Source: Agrobacterium larrymoorei (lineage in GTDB: Bacteria; Pseudomonadota; Alphaproteobacteria; Rhizobiales; Rhizobiaceae). From it: a stretch of 64,000 nt of DNA. Shown piece after piece: positions 41,543-51,269 of the stretch. The position numbers and the translations under genes are program-made. How positions within the stretch are numbered: position 1 is the stretch's first letter; the number at the start of each line of letters is the position of its first letter. The DNA is taken from assembly GCF_013322225.1 (NCBI RefSeq), contig NZ_JAAMFB010000011.1, forward strand, positions 124,001 through 188,000. Reading direction: 5' to 3'. The notes beneath the pieces were generated by a model, which did not search any database, was not told the origin of the DNA, and saw only the letters and a program-made list of their open reading frames with translations.

Positions 41543-44407
41543 TTACTCAGCGGCTTCCTGATATTCGCTCATGGGCGGGCAGGTGCAGATGAGGTTTCGG
41601 TCGCCATAGACGTTGTCGATGCGGTTGACCGGGGACCAGTATTTATCCACGCGGAAGGAGCCGGGTGGGAAGCAGCCTTTTTCGCGGCTGTACGGTCGGT
41701 CCCATTCGCCGACGAGGTCTTCCACCGTGTGCGGGGCGTTCTTCAACGGGTTGTTGAGCTTGTCCGAACGGCCTTCCTCGATGTCGCGGGCTTCCTCGCG
41801 GATGGCCAGCATTGCATCGCAGAAGCGGTCGAGCTCTGCCTTGGTCTCGGATTCCGTCGGCTCGATCATCAGCGTGCCGGCAACCGGCCAGCTCATGGTC
41901 GGGGCGTGGAAGCCGCAATCCACCAGACGCTTCGCAACGTCATCCACCGTCACACCGCAGCTGTCGTTCAGCGGGCGGGTGTCGATGATGCACTCATGCG
42001 CAACGCGGCCCGTCTCCGACTTGTAGAGCACGTCATAGGCGCCCTTCAGTCTCGCGGCGATGTAGTTGGCGTTAAGGATGGCGACCTTGGTTGCCTGCGT
42101 CAGCCCTTCGCCACCCATCATGAGGCAGTAGCTCCATGAGATGGGGAGGATCGACGGCGAGCCGAATGGCGCTGCGGAGACTGCACCGGGGCGACCGTCG
42201 CTGGCCGGGTGGCCGGGCAGGTAAGGGGCGAGATGCGCCTTGACGCCGATCGGGCCCATACCGGGACCACCGCCACCATGTGGAATGCAGAAGGTCTTGT
42301 GGAGGTTGAGGTGCGATACGTCGGAACCGATATCGCCGGGGCGGGAAAGACCGACCATGGCGTTCATGTTCGCGCCGTCGAGATAGACCTGACCGCCTTG
42401 GCTGTGAACGATCTCGCAGATCTCGCGAACGGTCTCTTCAAAAACGCCGTGCGTGGATGGATAGGTGATCATGCAGCACGAGAGGTTTTCTGTGTACTGC
42501 TCTGCTTTTGCACGGAAATCTTCGACATCGATATCGCCGTTCTCACGCACCTTGACCGGTACGACCTTCATTCCGACCATCTGTGCGGAGGCAGGGTTGG
42601 TGCCGTGCGCCGAGGTGGGGATGAGGCAAACATCGCGATGCGCGTCACCACGGGCAAGGTGGTAATTGCGGATCGTCAGCAGGCCCGCATATTCACCCTG
42701 CGCACCGGAATTCGGCTGCATGGAGAATGCGTCATAGCCCGTTACCGAGCAGAGCTTGGCTGAGAGATCGTCGATCATCTCCTTGTAACCCAGCGCCTGA
42801 TCGGCGGGGACGAAGGGGTGGATGTCGGAGAACTCAGGCCATGTGATCGGCAGCATTTCGGCCGTTGCGTTCAGCTTCATGGTGCAGGAGCCGAGCGGGA
42901 TCATGGAGCGGTCGAGAGCTAGATCGCGATCCGAAAGACGGCGGATATAGCGCGTCATTTCGCTTTCGGCGCGGTTCATGTGGAAGATCGGGTGCGTCAT
43001 GTAAGCACTTGTACGCAATAGATCTTTCGGCAGTCGGTAATCCGGTTCGAAATCCGAAATCGAGAAGTTGCCACCGAAGGCGCGCCATACGGCTTCCAGC
43101 GTTGCCGGGCGGGTGCGCTCGTCAAGGCTCATGCCGATTTTGGTGGAGCCGACCTTGCGCAGATTGACGCCCTCAGCCACGGCTGCACGCAGGATAAGCG
43201 CCTGCATGTGGCCAACATCGACGGTGATCGTGTCGAAGAAGGTTTCCGGCTCGATTGTGTAGCCGAGCTTCTCCAGCCCCTTCGCCATCAGCACCGCCTT
43301 CTGGTGCGTCTGCTGGGCTATGGCCTTGATGCCCTGCGGACCGTGAAAGACGCCATACATGGACGCCATGACGGCCAGCAGCACCTGTGCGGTGCAGATA
43401 TTGGACGTGGCCTTCTCACGACGGATGTGCTGCTCGCGGGTCTGGAGCGACAGGCGATAGGCACGGTTGCCGCGCGCATCGACGGAGACGCCGACAAGGC
43501 GACCGGGCATGGAGCGCTTATGCGCATCCTTCACGGACATGAAGGCCGCGTGCGGACCACCGTAACCGACCGGAACGCCGAAGCGCTGCGACGAGCCGAT
43601 GGCGATATCTGCACCCATTTCGCCGGGTGACTTTAGAAGCGTCAGTGCCAGCAGATCGGTCGCGACGGCAGCGATGGCGCCGGTCTGATGCAGGCGGGCG
43701 ATGAGGCCAGAGAAATCGCTGACGTGGCCATGCGTGCCGGGGTACTGGAAGATGGCGCCGAAGACATCCACCGGATCGAGATCCGTGAACGGGTTGCCGA
43801 CGATGACCTTCCATCCGAGCGGTGCTGCACGGGTTTCGATGAGCGCGATGGTCTGCGGGTGGCAGTTGGCATCCACGAAGAAGGCGTTGGCCTTCGACTT
43901 CGCGACGCGCTGGCACATGGACATGGCTTCGGCGGCCGCAGTCGCTTCATCGAGAAGCGAGGCGTTTGCCACATCGAGGCCAGTCAGATCGGAAATCATC
44001 GTCTGGAAGTTCAGAAGCGCCTCAAGGCGTCCCTGAGAGATTTCCGGCTGGTAGGGCGTGTAAGCAGTGTACCAGGCAGGGTTTTCCAGAATGTTGCGCT
44101 GAATGACCGGCGGCGTGATGGTTCCGTAATAGCCTTGGCCGATCAGCGAGGTCAGAACCTTGTTCCGGTTCGCGGTTTCGCGGAGACGGTCCAGCGCCTC
44201 GCGCTCGGTCAGCGCGGCACCCCAGGTAAGCGGAACCTTCTGGCGAATGGAGGAGGGCACGGTGGCGTCGATCAGGGCGTCGAGGCTCTTGTAGCCAACG
44301 ACCTTTAGCATCTCCTCCATTTCCACCGGCGACGGGCCGATATGACGACGGTTGGCGAAGTCATACGGCTGATAGTCGGTGAAATGGAATTCGGTGGGCG
44401 TGGTCAT
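41543..44407 (-). CDS. gcvP: Glycine dehydrogenase (decarboxylating), P-protein
   Basis: 954 residues, full-length single-chain P-protein. The PLP lysine is in [23 protein letters not shown] in the C-terminal half; the N-terminal half is the catalytically silent duplicate ([16 protein letters not shown] at the start). It decarboxylates glycine and passes the aminomethyl group to lipoyl-GcvH. Its ATG overlaps the gcvH stop by one base (TAATG), so it is coupled to gcvH. Third gene of riboswitch-gcvT-gcvH-gcvP. Confidence 0.98.
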   Translation of the reverse strand: MTTPTEFHFTDYQPYDFANRRHIGPSPVEMEEMLKVVGYKSLDALIDATVPSSIRQKVPLTWGAALTEREALDRLRETANRNKVLTSLIGQGYYGTITPPVIQRNILENPAWYTAYTPYQPEISQGRLEALLNFQTMISDLTGLDVANASLLDEATAAAEAMSMCQRVAKSKANAFFVDANCHPQTIALIETRAAPLGWKVIVGNPFTDLDPVDVFGAIFQYPGTHGHVSDFSGLIARLHQTGAIAAVATDLLALTLLKSPGEMGADIAIGSSQRFGVPVGYGGPHAAFMSVKDAHKRSMPGRLVGVSVDARGNRAYRLSLQTREQHIRREKATSNICTAQVLLAVMASMYGVFHGPQGIKAIAQQTHQKAVLMAKGLEKLGYTIEPETFFDTITVDVGHMQALILRAAVAEGVNLRKVGSTKIGMSLDERTRPATLEAVWRAFGGNFSISDFEPDYRLPKDLLRTSAYMTHPIFHMNRAESEMTRYIRRLSDRDLALDRSMIPLGSCTMKLNATAEMLPITWPEFSDIHPFVPADQALGYKEMIDDLSAKLCSVTGYDAFSMQPNSGAQGEYAGLLTIRNYHLARGDAHRDVCLIPTSAHGTNPASAQMVGMKVVPVKVRENGDIDVEDFRAKAEQYTENLSCCMITYPSTHGVFEETVREICEIVHSQGGQVYLDGANMNAMVGLSRPGDIGSDVSHLNLHKTFCIPHGGGGPGMGPIGVKAHLAPYLPGHPASDGRPGAVSAAPFGSPSILPISWSYCLMMGGEGLTQATKVAILNANYIAARLKGAYDVLYKSETGRVAHECIIDTRPLNDSCGVTVDDVAKRLVDCGFHAPTMSWPVAGTLMIEPTESETKAELDRFCDAMLAIREEARDIEEGRSDKLNNPLKNAPHTVEDLVGEWDRPYSREKGCFPPGSFRVDKYWSPVNRIDNVYGDRNLICTCPPMSEYQEAAE

Positions 44408-44769
44408 TACGCTACCAGCTCCTTGTAGGCGGCTTCATCGAGAAGCGCATCGGCGTCAGCGGCGTTGGAGAGCTTCAGCTTGAAGAACCAGCCAGCGCCC
44501 TGCGGATCGGAATTGACGAGGGACGGATCGTCAACGATGGCCTGATTGATTTCCACCACTTCGCCATCCAGCGGACAATAAACGTCGGATGCAGCCTTCA
44601 CGCTTTCAACGGTTGCGGCGTCGCCATCCTTTGCGAAGGTCGCGCCGACTTCCGGCAGTTCAACGAAGACCAGATCGCCGAGCTGTTCTGCGGCGTGGGT
44701 GGTGATGCCGACAGTCGCGACATCGCCTTCGATCTTCAGCCACTCGTGTTCCTGAGTAAATTTCAACAT
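44407..44769 (-). CDS. gcvH: Glycine cleavage system H protein
   Basis: 120 residues from the ATG at 44769. [18 protein letters not shown] is the standard N-terminus; the lipoyl lysine is in [13 protein letters not shown] (residue 58). It shuttles the aminomethyl intermediate between GcvP and GcvT. Sixteen bases after gcvT and overlapping gcvP by one base. Confidence 0.98.
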   Translation of the reverse strand: MLKFTQEHEWLKIEGDVATVGITTHAAEQLGDLVFVELPEVGATFAKDGDAATVESVKAASDVYCPLDGEVVEINQAIVDDPSLVNSDPQGAGWFFKLKLSNAADADALLDEAAYKELVA

Positions 44770-44785
44770 GGGTTTCTCCGCAGAA

Positions 44786-45925
44786 TTAGCGTTTGTAAGT
44801 CGGTGTGATGAAGGGCAGGGCAGCGACGGTGACGGGCAGGTATTTGCCGCGAACCTCGGCAAAGATCGCCTTGCCGGGTGTCGTGAAATCGGTCGGAACA
44901 TAACCCATGGCGACGGGACCTTCGACCGTTGGGCCAAAGCCGCCGGAGGTGACTTCGCCGATCCCTTCTCTGCCTTCGGCATCGGCAAACAGCTTGGCGT
45001 GACCACGAACGGGAGCCTTACCTTCCGGCTTCAGGCCGACGCGTCGACGGGTGGTGCCATTGCCGAGTTCTTTCAGAATGCGATCAGCGCCGGGGAAGCC
45101 ACCTTCGCGATCACCGCCGGTGCGGCGCGCCTTCTGGAGGGCCCATTCGAGCGAGGCTTCGATGGGAGATGTCGTCGTGTCGATATCATTTCCATAGAGG
45201 CAGAGACCGGCTTCGAGACGAAGGCTGTCACGCGCGCCGAGCCCGATAGGCTCGCAATCTGGATGCTCCAGCAACGCCTTGGCGATTTCTTCCGCCTTGT
45301 CGGCTGGAACGGAAATTTCGAAACCGTCTTCACCGGAGTAACCCGAGCGGGAGACGATGCAGGGAACGTCGTGTAGCGGAATTTCGCGCACATCCATGAA
45401 CTTCATGCCGGAAACGCCGGCCCAGAGTTCTGCAAGAACGGCTTCTGCGCGTGGGCCCTGAAGCGCGATCAGGGCCCGATCTTCCAGAAGCGTCACGTCG
45501 CAAGTGTCGGACAGATGCGCCTTCATGTGCGCCAGATCGGCATCTTTACAGGAGGCGTTGACAACGACGAAGAGGTGGTCGCCCAGATTCGTGATCATGA
45601 GATCATCGAGGATGCCGCCGTTTTCGTCTGTGAAGAAACCGTAGCGCTGGCGGCCTGGCTTGAGGGCCAGAATATCGACCGGAACGAGCTTTTCGAGCGC
45701 GAGAGCGGCATCTTCCACCTTGCCCGACTTCGCCTTAACGATGACCTGACCCATGTGGGAAACATCGAAGAGACCGGCGGAGGCGCGGGTGTGGATGTGC
45801 TCCTTCATCACGCCTGCGAGATATTGCACGGGCATGTCGTAACCGGCGAATGGCACCATGCGCGCGCCAAGAGACAGATGCAGGGAATGGAGCGGGGTGA
45901 CTTTTAACTCGGCTGTATCGGCCAA
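44786..45925 (-). CDS. gcvT: Aminomethyltransferase, glycine cleavage T-protein
   Basis: 379 residues from a TTG at 45925, chosen because GGAGG lies five bases upstream and the protein then begins [16 protein letters not shown], as the family does. Motifs: [42 protein letters not shown] and [17 protein letters not shown]. It transfers the one-carbon unit to tetrahydrofolate, releasing ammonia. The open frame extends to 46132 through the riboswitch, but that part is not coding. Confidence 0.96.
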   Translation of the reverse strand: MADTAELKVTPLHSLHLSLGARMVPFAGYDMPVQYLAGVMKEHIHTRASAGLFDVSHMGQVIVKAKSGKVEDAALALEKLVPVDILALKPGRQRYGFFTDENGGILDDLMITNLGDHLFVVVNASCKDADLAHMKAHLSDTCDVTLLEDRALIALQGPRAEAVLAELWAGVSGMKFMDVREIPLHDVPCIVSRSGYSGEDGFEISVPADKAEEIAKALLEHPDCEPIGLGARDSLRLEAGLCLYGNDIDTTTSPIEASLEWALQKARRTGGDREGGFPGADRILKELGNGTTRRRVGLKPEGKAPVRGHAKLFADAEGREGIGEVTSGGFGPTVEGPVAMGYVPTDFTTPGKAIFAEVRGKYLPVTVAALPFITPTYKR

Positions 45926-45999
45926 GGACGCCTCCAGGGTAGCGCGTTTTCGCGCGGGCTCATGTTCGTGACACTCTGCGAGCGTCGGGTTCAAGAGCC

Positions 46000-46156
46000 C
46001 CCTCTGTCCTTGTCGCCTGAGATTGTTATCCCTTCGGCGAGCCATCCCTTGCGGGCGGCTTCTCTCCAGAGTTCTATCCTCGCCGCTGGTCCTTTTGCCT
46101 GAGAGTTTCCGGGGCGGTTGCTCCTTCGGCACCGCATTGAAGCGGCTTCTCCCAGC
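46000..46156 (-). ncRNA. Tandem glycine riboswitch upstream of gcvT
   Basis: Reading the reverse strand from 46156: GGGAGAAGCCGC, then GCCGAAGGAGCAA, AAACTCTCAGGCAAAAGGACC (first aptamer, to about 46087), then CTCTGGAGAGAAGCC, GCCGAAGGGATAACAATCT, CAGGCGACAAGGACAGAGG (second aptamer, to about 46000). These are the conserved cores of both glycine aptamers. In most bacteria glycine binding turns gcv expression on. About 75 bases separate it from the gcvT TTG. Confidence 0.96.
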
Positions 46157-46287
46157 GGGATGGCGCTCATTATCTTCGAAGCCCTTCAGTTGGCAAGAAC
46201 CAAATGCCGCATCTGAACAGTTTTTTGTCCAAATAGCGCCATTGCTTGGAAGAGAGTTTCCATGGAAGTGCTCGCCGATTAGACGTC

Positions 46288-46464
46288 TTACTTTTCTGGC
46301 AGATTCTTTCGTTTTGTGGATGCCATATCTTCAAGTTCTTTCTCCGTCATGGACTTAGCCATGCTTTTTGAAGCGCCTTGTAAACGAGATTTAGGCACAT
46401 CGCCGCGCTTCGCCGCAAGTGCGGCCCCCGCCGCTTTCTGTTGAGCCTTGGATTTTGCAGGCAT
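46288..46464 (-). CDS. DUF3008 family small basic protein, 58 aa
   Basis: 58 residues starting MPAKSKAQQKAAGAAL, the hallmark of DUF3008 stress-type proteins; very basic and probably disordered, ending KRKNLPEK. Stop TAA at 46288-46290. AAGGAGG lies eight bases before the ATG at 46464; an earlier ATG overlaps the ribosome site and is unlikely. An exact EcfG promoter lies upstream (46502-46526). Function unknown; related proteins accumulate in general stress responses. Confidence 0.88.
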   Translation of the reverse strand: MPAKSKAQQKAAGAALAAKRGDVPKSRLQGASKSMAKSMTEKELEDMASTKRKNLPEK

Positions 46465-46501
46465 TCAGGCATCCTCCTTTGTAAATGAATTTCATTCGAA
46501 C

Positions 46502-46526
46502 AACGCTCCATCCATGACCCTGTTCC
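46502..46526 (-). promoter_or_regulatory. EcfG-type promoter, exact consensus, for DUF3008 gene
   Basis: On the reverse strand GGAAC (46526-46522), 16-base spacer, CGTT (46505-46502). Exact match to the general stress consensus. The expected transcription start is about 30 bases before the ATG at 46464. Confidence 0.75.
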
Positions 46527-46592
46527 GCCTGCGCGGATTTGCGCTTTGATTTACTGTAGAAAGCGCGATATCGATTTGCCATGAGGGTTGGC

Positions 46593-47000
46593 ATGCGAAC
46601 AGAATCGACAACAGTAGGACAGTTGCTGCGTATTTTTTGCGCCGCTCTGATGCTGTCACTTGGTTTTGCTCACAAGCCGGTGCAGGCAATTGCAGGGCCG
46701 TCCGCTGCATATGACGACTCCTATCGGCTACCAGATGGCACATTTGCGGAGATATGCGCAGACCATTCCGGCTCCGAACTGACAGGTCATCGCGGGGGCG
46801 GGCATTCGGGCGATCCGGTCCTGTTTTGCGAAGCCTGCCTGTTGGCGTCATCCATCCTTGTGCCGGTGCCAGACGATAATTCCTGGCTGAAAACAAGCGG
46901 TGCTTCTCTTGAGAATTCACCGGTTCCGGATACGCAGACAGTGTCTGCTAACTCGTTCTACAGACCAAACGCCCGCGCGCCGCCTATTGGTACCGTCTGA
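46593..47000 (+). CDS. DUF2946-like exported/membrane protein
   Basis: 135 residues from the ATG at 46593, which has GAGGG six bases upstream (an ATG at 46581 overlaps that site). One N-terminal hydrophobic segment (LLRIFCAALMLSLGFA) acts as signal or anchor. The centre has ICADHSGSE and GDPVLFCEACLLA: His and CxxC residues as in DUF2946 proteins, which accompany copper genes. The match is weak. Eighty-four bases upstream of the YcnI-PCuAC gene on the same strand; a copper role is inferred. Confidence 0.7.
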   Translation: MRTESTTVGQLLRIFCAALMLSLGFAHKPVQAIAGPSAAYDDSYRLPDGTFAEICADHSGSELTGHRGGGHSGDPVLFCEACLLASSILVPVPDDNSWLKTSGASLENSPVPDTQTVSANSFYRPNARAPPIGTV

Positions 47001-47084
47001 TCCCTTTTCCACAATTACAATCAACCGCTAAGAGCGTTGACTTCGACTGACGATGCTTCTGGCCTCAGTCCTAAGGATCAAAAC

Positions 47085-48056
47085 ATGACGATATTGAAAA
47101 CTGCCACCTTTGCTGCATTTGCGACGACCATTGCCTTGCCCGCTTTTGCCCACACGAGTTTCGTCAACGGAACTGCGGATCAAGAGAGCACCATCGTTGC
47201 TGAGCTCCAGGTGCCGCATGGCTGCGAGGGCGGGCTCGCCACGACTGAAGTGCAGATGATATTGCCTGAAGGTTTCATTGCAGCGAAGCCACAGCCTAAG
47301 GCAGGCTGGGAGCTGGAAATCATCAAGGGTGATTATCAGAAAACCTACAAGAACCATGGCAAGGACGTGAAAAGCGGCCCAGTGGAAATTCGCTGGAAAG
47401 GCGGCGATCTTGCCGACGAATTCTATGACACTTTCAATGTGCAGGGAAAGATTTCCGGTGTCGAAGCCGGTACGAGCCTGCCATTCAAGGTTACGCAGCT
47501 TTGCGGTGAGAAGAGCAGGGTAAGCTGGGACCAGATTGCCGCTGAAGGGCAGGACCCGCATTCACTTGATAATCCCGCGCCGGTGATACGTGTGACTGCG
47601 AAACAGCAAGGTGAAGGTCATGACCATGCATCGATGGCCGCTGACGGGGTCGTTAAAGCAGGAAGCCTAGAGCTTTCCGGTGCATCGACCAAGGCTATGC
47701 TGCCCGGACAACCAGTGGGCGGAGGTTTCGTAACGATCAGGAACAACGGCGCTTCCGATGATCGTCTGATATCCGTGGAGTCACCTTTGGCGGGACGCGG
47801 AGAAATTCACGAAATGGCGATGGTCAATGACGTGATGAAGATGCGCAAGCTGGATAGTGGTATCGAAATCCCGGCGGGCCAGACAGTCGAACTGAAGTCG
47901 GGCGGTCTGCACTTCATGTTCTTCAATGTTTCAAAGCCGTTCGCGGAAGGCGACAAGGTGCCGGTAACGCTGACCTTCGAGAGGGCTGGAAAGGTCCAGA
48001 TCGAGCTTGAAGTCGTTTCGGCCAGCAAGGCCGAACAGAAGCACGATCATAACTAA
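47085..48056 (+). CDS. YcnI (DUF1775) - PCuAC (DUF461) fusion copper-binding protein
   Basis: 323 residues from the ATG at 47085 (AAGGA eight bases upstream). Signal peptide (FAAFATTIALPAFA), mature end HTSFVNG: the N-terminal His is the copper ligand of YcnI proteins. Residues about 23-165 are YcnI (ELQVPHGCEGGLATTEVQMILPEGF), about 195-310 are the PCuAC copper chaperone (GGGFVTIRNNGASDDRLI, ligands H and M in GEIHEMAMVNDVMKMR and GLHFMF). The tail is Lys/His-rich (AEQKHDHN). It should bind periplasmic copper, perhaps delivering it to oxidases such as FixNOQP. Confidence 0.92.
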   Translation: MTILKTATFAAFATTIALPAFAHTSFVNGTADQESTIVAELQVPHGCEGGLATTEVQMILPEGFIAAKPQPKAGWELEIIKGDYQKTYKNHGKDVKSGPVEIRWKGGDLADEFYDTFNVQGKISGVEAGTSLPFKVTQLCGEKSRVSWDQIAAEGQDPHSLDNPAPVIRVTAKQQGEGHDHASMAADGVVKAGSLELSGASTKAMLPGQPVGGGFVTIRNNGASDDRLISVESPLAGRGEIHEMAMVNDVMKMRKLDSGIEIPAGQTVELKSGGLHFMFFNVSKPFAEGDKVPVTLTFERAGKVQIELEVVSASKAEQKHDHN

Positions 48057-48121
48057 CCATTGCCGAGAAAATTGAACTCGATTTTCGGTGCCTGCAAGCC
48101 TCTAGTAAGGGGCTAATGAAA

Positions 48122-48157
48122 AAGGCTGTCGGGACGCGGCACAATCCCGGCAGCCTT
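48122..48157. terminator. Hairpin terminator between convergent copper genes
   Basis: AAGGCTGTCGGGA (48122-48134) pairs with TCCCGGCAGCCTT (48145-48157) with one T-G pair. It lies between the YcnI-PCuAC stop and the convergent cupredoxin gene; A-rich and T-rich flanks allow both directions. Confidence 0.7.
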
Positions 48158-48178
48158 CAGTTTTAGGTTTGGCCTTTT

Positions 48179-48607
48179 TTATTTGGTAACCGTCAGCTTG
48201 GCCTGCATTCCGGCTTCATAGTGTCCCTTGATGTTGCAGAATAAAAGATAGGTACCCGGTGTCAGCTTGGCTTTTAGCTGACCGTCTTTGCCGGGCTTCA
48301 AATCCGCAACCTCACCGAGGCTCTTCAGCTTTTTCTCATCCACGCGATGCTTCATTGTGTCGAGCGGGATCTTTTCATCAGGAGATTTGAGTTTGACGAG
48401 AACCATTTCATGGTCTTCCGTCATGGCGTCGTTGTGAACCTTGAAGGTTGCTTCACCAGCCTGAACGGTGGACTTATCGAGCATAAGGCTCATAGGCTGC
48501 CCACCTTCGCCGCCCTCGGTCACCTTAATAGTGGTGGCTGCGAAAGCTGGCAGGGAAAATAGCGCTATTGCGCTGGCAGTAACGACGGTTTTTGAAAAAC
48601 TTCTCAT
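48179..48607 (-). CDS. Exported cupredoxin (plastocyanin/azurin-like)
   Basis: 142 residues from the ATG at 48607, with AAAGG six bases upstream; another ATG is one codon earlier. Signal peptide (TVVTASAIALFSLPAFA). Type 1 copper ligands are seen as a His in EDHEMVLV and the C-terminal loop CNIKGHYEAGM (Cys, His, Met). Probably a periplasmic copper electron carrier or copper store. Convergent to the YcnI-PCuAC gene. Confidence 0.9.
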   Translation of the reverse strand: MRSFSKTVVTASAIALFSLPAFAATTIKVTEGGEGGQPMSLMLDKSTVQAGEATFKVHNDAMTEDHEMVLVKLKSPDEKIPLDTMKHRVDEKKLKSLGEVADLKPGKDGQLKAKLTPGTYLLFCNIKGHYEAGMQAKLTVTK

Positions 48608-48685
48608 CATGAGCCTTTCTGCTTTTGATTGCATGAAAGACTTCTTATGTTTTGCTGACACGAAGCTGAACGCGCACGAGCAGAT

Positions 48686-48961
48686 TTATGGTTCTTCGAC
48701 CTCGTTTTCACCGTAAGCTTCGACGACCTCCTCCAAAGTGGCCTGGGGGTGGCGCCTGTCAGATGTGGAGAGATAGAGGGATGGCGCTAGGGCCGCGATT
48801 GCACGTTGTATTTCGGTTGGATCATCATCACCGCGCACTCTTTGCACCAGCTCTTTCGCAGCACGTTCAACTTCAATTTTCTTAGGCGCGCGATGCGTGC
48901 GCTTAATGCTCTCTGAAGCATAAGCTGCTGCATCTGCCGAAGCTGACCAAACCTGCCACAT
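48686..48961 (-). CDS. Hypothetical protein, 91 aa
   Basis: Charged, helical protein starting MWQVWSASADAAAYASES, with KKIEVERAAKELVQRVRG in the middle and an acidic end (EEVVEAYGENEVEEP). No signal or membrane segment and no family I know. ACAGGAA lies just before the ATG. Codon use looks like that of its neighbours. It is divergent from crcB. Confidence 0.55.
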   Translation of the reverse strand: MWQVWSASADAAAYASESIKRTHRAPKKIEVERAAKELVQRVRGDDDPTEIQRAIAALAPSLYLSTSDRRHPQATLEEVVEAYGENEVEEP

Positions 48962-49170
48962 TTCCTGTCTTTCAAAAAAGAGTTAGGACAAGTTATCACC
49001 GACGAATTTATGGTCTCATAAATCTTCTGGTTGCATTTGATTCGATTTTTACACAAGTCGCTGCTGGTTTCGACGTCCCCAAAAGAAGATGCATTGTTTG
49101 CTTTCGGCCGATCATGCCCTACACCTTGCCGGTTAGATTCTGCTTTACTATTTCTCGCTGGAGTTTTCCC

Positions 49171-49548
49171 ATGCTCAACATTGTCCTTGTCGCCATCGGC
49201 GGCGCAATCGGCTCGGTTGCGCGCTATTTGGTCGGCGTATTTGGAACACGCCTGATGGGTCCAAATTTTCCATGGGCAACACTGACGGTCAATGTGGTTG
49301 GTGCTTTTTTGATCGGGCTTACGGTAGAGCTCGTGGCGCGTCGTTTCAATGCTTCAGCCGAAATGCGCGTCTTTCTCGTTACCGGCATCCTCGGTGGTTT
49401 TACGACATGGTCGTCATTCACGCTCGATGCAGTCGTGCTGTTCGAACGCGGAGCACTGGGTATGTCCGCGCTTTATATTCTTTCGAGCTTGCTGGTTTCC
49501 TTCACGGCAATCTTTGCTGGGCTGGCCTTAGGGCGCGCTTTGTTCTAA
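49171..49548 (+). CDS. crcB: Fluoride ion channel CrcB/Fluc
   Basis: 125 residues from the ATG at 49171 (GGAG seven bases upstream), the normal Fluc length; the frame is open to 49114 but the extra part does not fit. Four membrane helices. Motifs: GGAIGSVARYLVG at the start, FPWATLTVNVVGAFLIG (channel-lining Asn) and GILGGFTTWSSFTLDAV (Phe/Thr box). It exports fluoride as a dimer. I see no fluoride riboswitch upstream. 63 bases before rluC. Confidence 0.95.
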   Translation: MLNIVLVAIGGAIGSVARYLVGVFGTRLMGPNFPWATLTVNVVGAFLIGLTVELVARRFNASAEMRVFLVTGILGGFTTWSSFTLDAVVLFERGALGMSALYILSSLLVSFTAIFAGLALGRALF

Positions 49549-49611
49549 AGACAAGGCCAAGTTCCGCACATCAATGAGGCGGTGTACCACAAAACAACGA
49601 CTGGAATTGCC

Positions 49612-50604
49612 ATGGCAGGTATCGAGCACATCAAGGTAGAGGCCGACGAGGCCGGAATGCGTCTCGACCGCTGGTTCAAGATTCACTATCCGGGCCTCGG
49701 CTTCGGCCAGTTGCAGAAGCTCATGCGCTCTGGCCAGGTGCGCGTGGATGGCGGTCGTGTCAAGACGGATGCCCGCGTTCAGCCGGGGCAGATGGTGCGC
49801 GTGCCGCCGCTGGATGTCGACTCCAAGGTCAAAAGCGGTCCGATTGGCGCCAAGGACCTCAAGCATTCGGAAGATGGCGATCTCCTCAAGCGTATGTTGC
49901 TGCATGAAGACGACAAAGTCTTCGTTTTCAACAAGCCCGCTGGGATCGCCGTGCAGGGCGGCTCAGGCGTCACCCGCCATATCGATGGTCTTCTGGAAGC
50001 CTGGACGAGCCAGAAGGGCGAGAAGCCGCGCCTCGTGCACCGTCTCGACCGCGATACGTCGGGCGTGCTCGTCGTTGCCCGCACGCGTGGAGCAGCGCAG
50101 AAACTGACAGCAGCATTCCGCGAACGCGACACCAAGAAGACTTACTGGTCTCTGGTCAAAGGCGTTCCACGCAAGCATCAGGACAAGATTTCGAGCTGGC
50201 TCGTAAAAGAGCAGACGCCGGATGGAGACCGCATGCGCATTGCCAAACACGGTGAGGAAGGTGCGGACCACGCGATTTCCTGTTACCGCGTCATCGATAC
50301 CGCCGCTCAGAACCTGGCATGGCTGGAAATGGAGCCATATACTGGCCGTACCCACCAGCTTCGCGTTCACGCGCTGCATATCGGTCATCCCATCATCGGC
50401 GATCCCAAGTATTATATCGAGGACCCGAACTGGGATTTCCCAGGCGGTATTCAGAAACGCCTGCATTTGCACGCGCGCCACATCGATATTCCGCATCCCT
50501 CCGGCGGGCGTCTGCGCGTAACCGCACCCCTGCCACCGCACATGGTGCAGACGTGGAACCTCTTAGGCCTCGACGTTACGGATGGTGACAAGGACGACGA
50601 ATGA
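49612..50604 (+). CDS. rluC: RluC-type 23S rRNA pseudouridine synthase
   Basis: 330 residues from the ATG at 49612 (a GTG at 49582 would add ten residues). S4 RNA-binding domain (residues 10-70, MRLDRWFKIHYPGLGFGQLQ), then the catalytic domain with Asp in HRLDRDTSGVLVVART (near residue 147) and PYTGRTHQLRVH near 245. It isomerises uridines in 23S rRNA. It overlaps the next gene by four bases (ATGA). Confidence 0.93.
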   Translation: MAGIEHIKVEADEAGMRLDRWFKIHYPGLGFGQLQKLMRSGQVRVDGGRVKTDARVQPGQMVRVPPLDVDSKVKSGPIGAKDLKHSEDGDLLKRMLLHEDDKVFVFNKPAGIAVQGGSGVTRHIDGLLEAWTSQKGEKPRLVHRLDRDTSGVLVVARTRGAAQKLTAAFRERDTKKTYWSLVKGVPRKHQDKISSWLVKEQTPDGDRMRIAKHGEEGADHAISCYRVIDTAAQNLAWLEMEPYTGRTHQLRVHALHIGHPIIGDPKYYIEDPNWDFPGGIQKRLHLHARHIDIPHPSGGRLRVTAPLPPHMVQTWNLLGLDVTDGDKDDE

Positions 50605-51257
50605 AACTGGTTCTTTTCGATTGCGATGGCACGCTTGTCGATAGCGTGGGCCTCATCCATGAGGTTATGGCGCGCACCTTCGTTCATTTCGGATATTCAA
50701 GGCCAGATGTCTCGCTGACGAAATCCATCATTGGTCTGACTCTGGATATCGCTATTGCCCGCATGCAGGGCAAGCCGCATGTCGACGAAGAAGCCACCGC
50801 GATGACCGCTCACTACAAGGCAATTTTTGCCGAAACGCGCGCCGAGGCCGGTTTTCAGGAGCCTTTGTTCGACGGCATAAAGCCGATGATCGATCAACTC
50901 GCCAAGCGCGATGAGTTGTTGATGGGGGCCGTGACAGGCAAGTCGCGCCGCGGTCTCAACCTTATCATGGATACACATGGATTTCGGGAGAACTTCATCG
51001 TGTCTCGCACGGCCGATGACTGCCCATCCAAGCCGCATCCAGCCATGGTGACAGAGTGCTGCCATGAAACCGGCATGGTTGCGGCAGACACTATCGTCAT
51101 CGGCGACGCCATATACGACATGCAGATGGCCAAGGCGGCTGGTGCCAAGGCAATCGGCGTAGCATGGGGATATGCTTCTGTGAGCGATCTAACGGCGGCA
51201 GGGGCGGATGCGATCGTAAACCATCCAAGCGAAATTCCAGGCCATATTCCGCAGTGA
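50601..51257 (+). CDS. HAD family hydrolase (Gph-like)
   Basis: 218 residues. HAD motif I DCDGTLVDS (residues 7-15), helical cap, motif II GAVTGKSRRG, motif III Lys in KPHPAM, motif IV IGDAIYDMQMAKAAG. Intact catalytic set, so a phosphatase acting on a small phosphate ester, perhaps a glycolate-type substrate. Coupled to rluC by ATGA overlap and 12 bases before the ATP12-like gene. Confidence 0.92.
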   Translation: MKLVLFDCDGTLVDSVGLIHEVMARTFVHFGYSRPDVSLTKSIIGLTLDIAIARMQGKPHVDEEATAMTAHYKAIFAETRAEAGFQEPLFDGIKPMIDQLAKRDELLMGAVTGKSRRGLNLIMDTHGFRENFIVSRTADDCPSKPHPAMVTECCHETGMVAADTIVIGDAIYDMQMAKAAGAKAIGVAWGYASVSDLTAAGADAIVNHPSEIPGHIPQ

Positions 51258-51269
51258 TGAGGAAAGACA

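Noticed and set aside
43688-44308. 206-codon open frame antisense to gcvP
   Set aside because: Shadow of gcvP; no start signal.
48962-49170. Fluoride riboswitch before crcB
   Set aside because: The conserved fluoride aptamer core could not be found.
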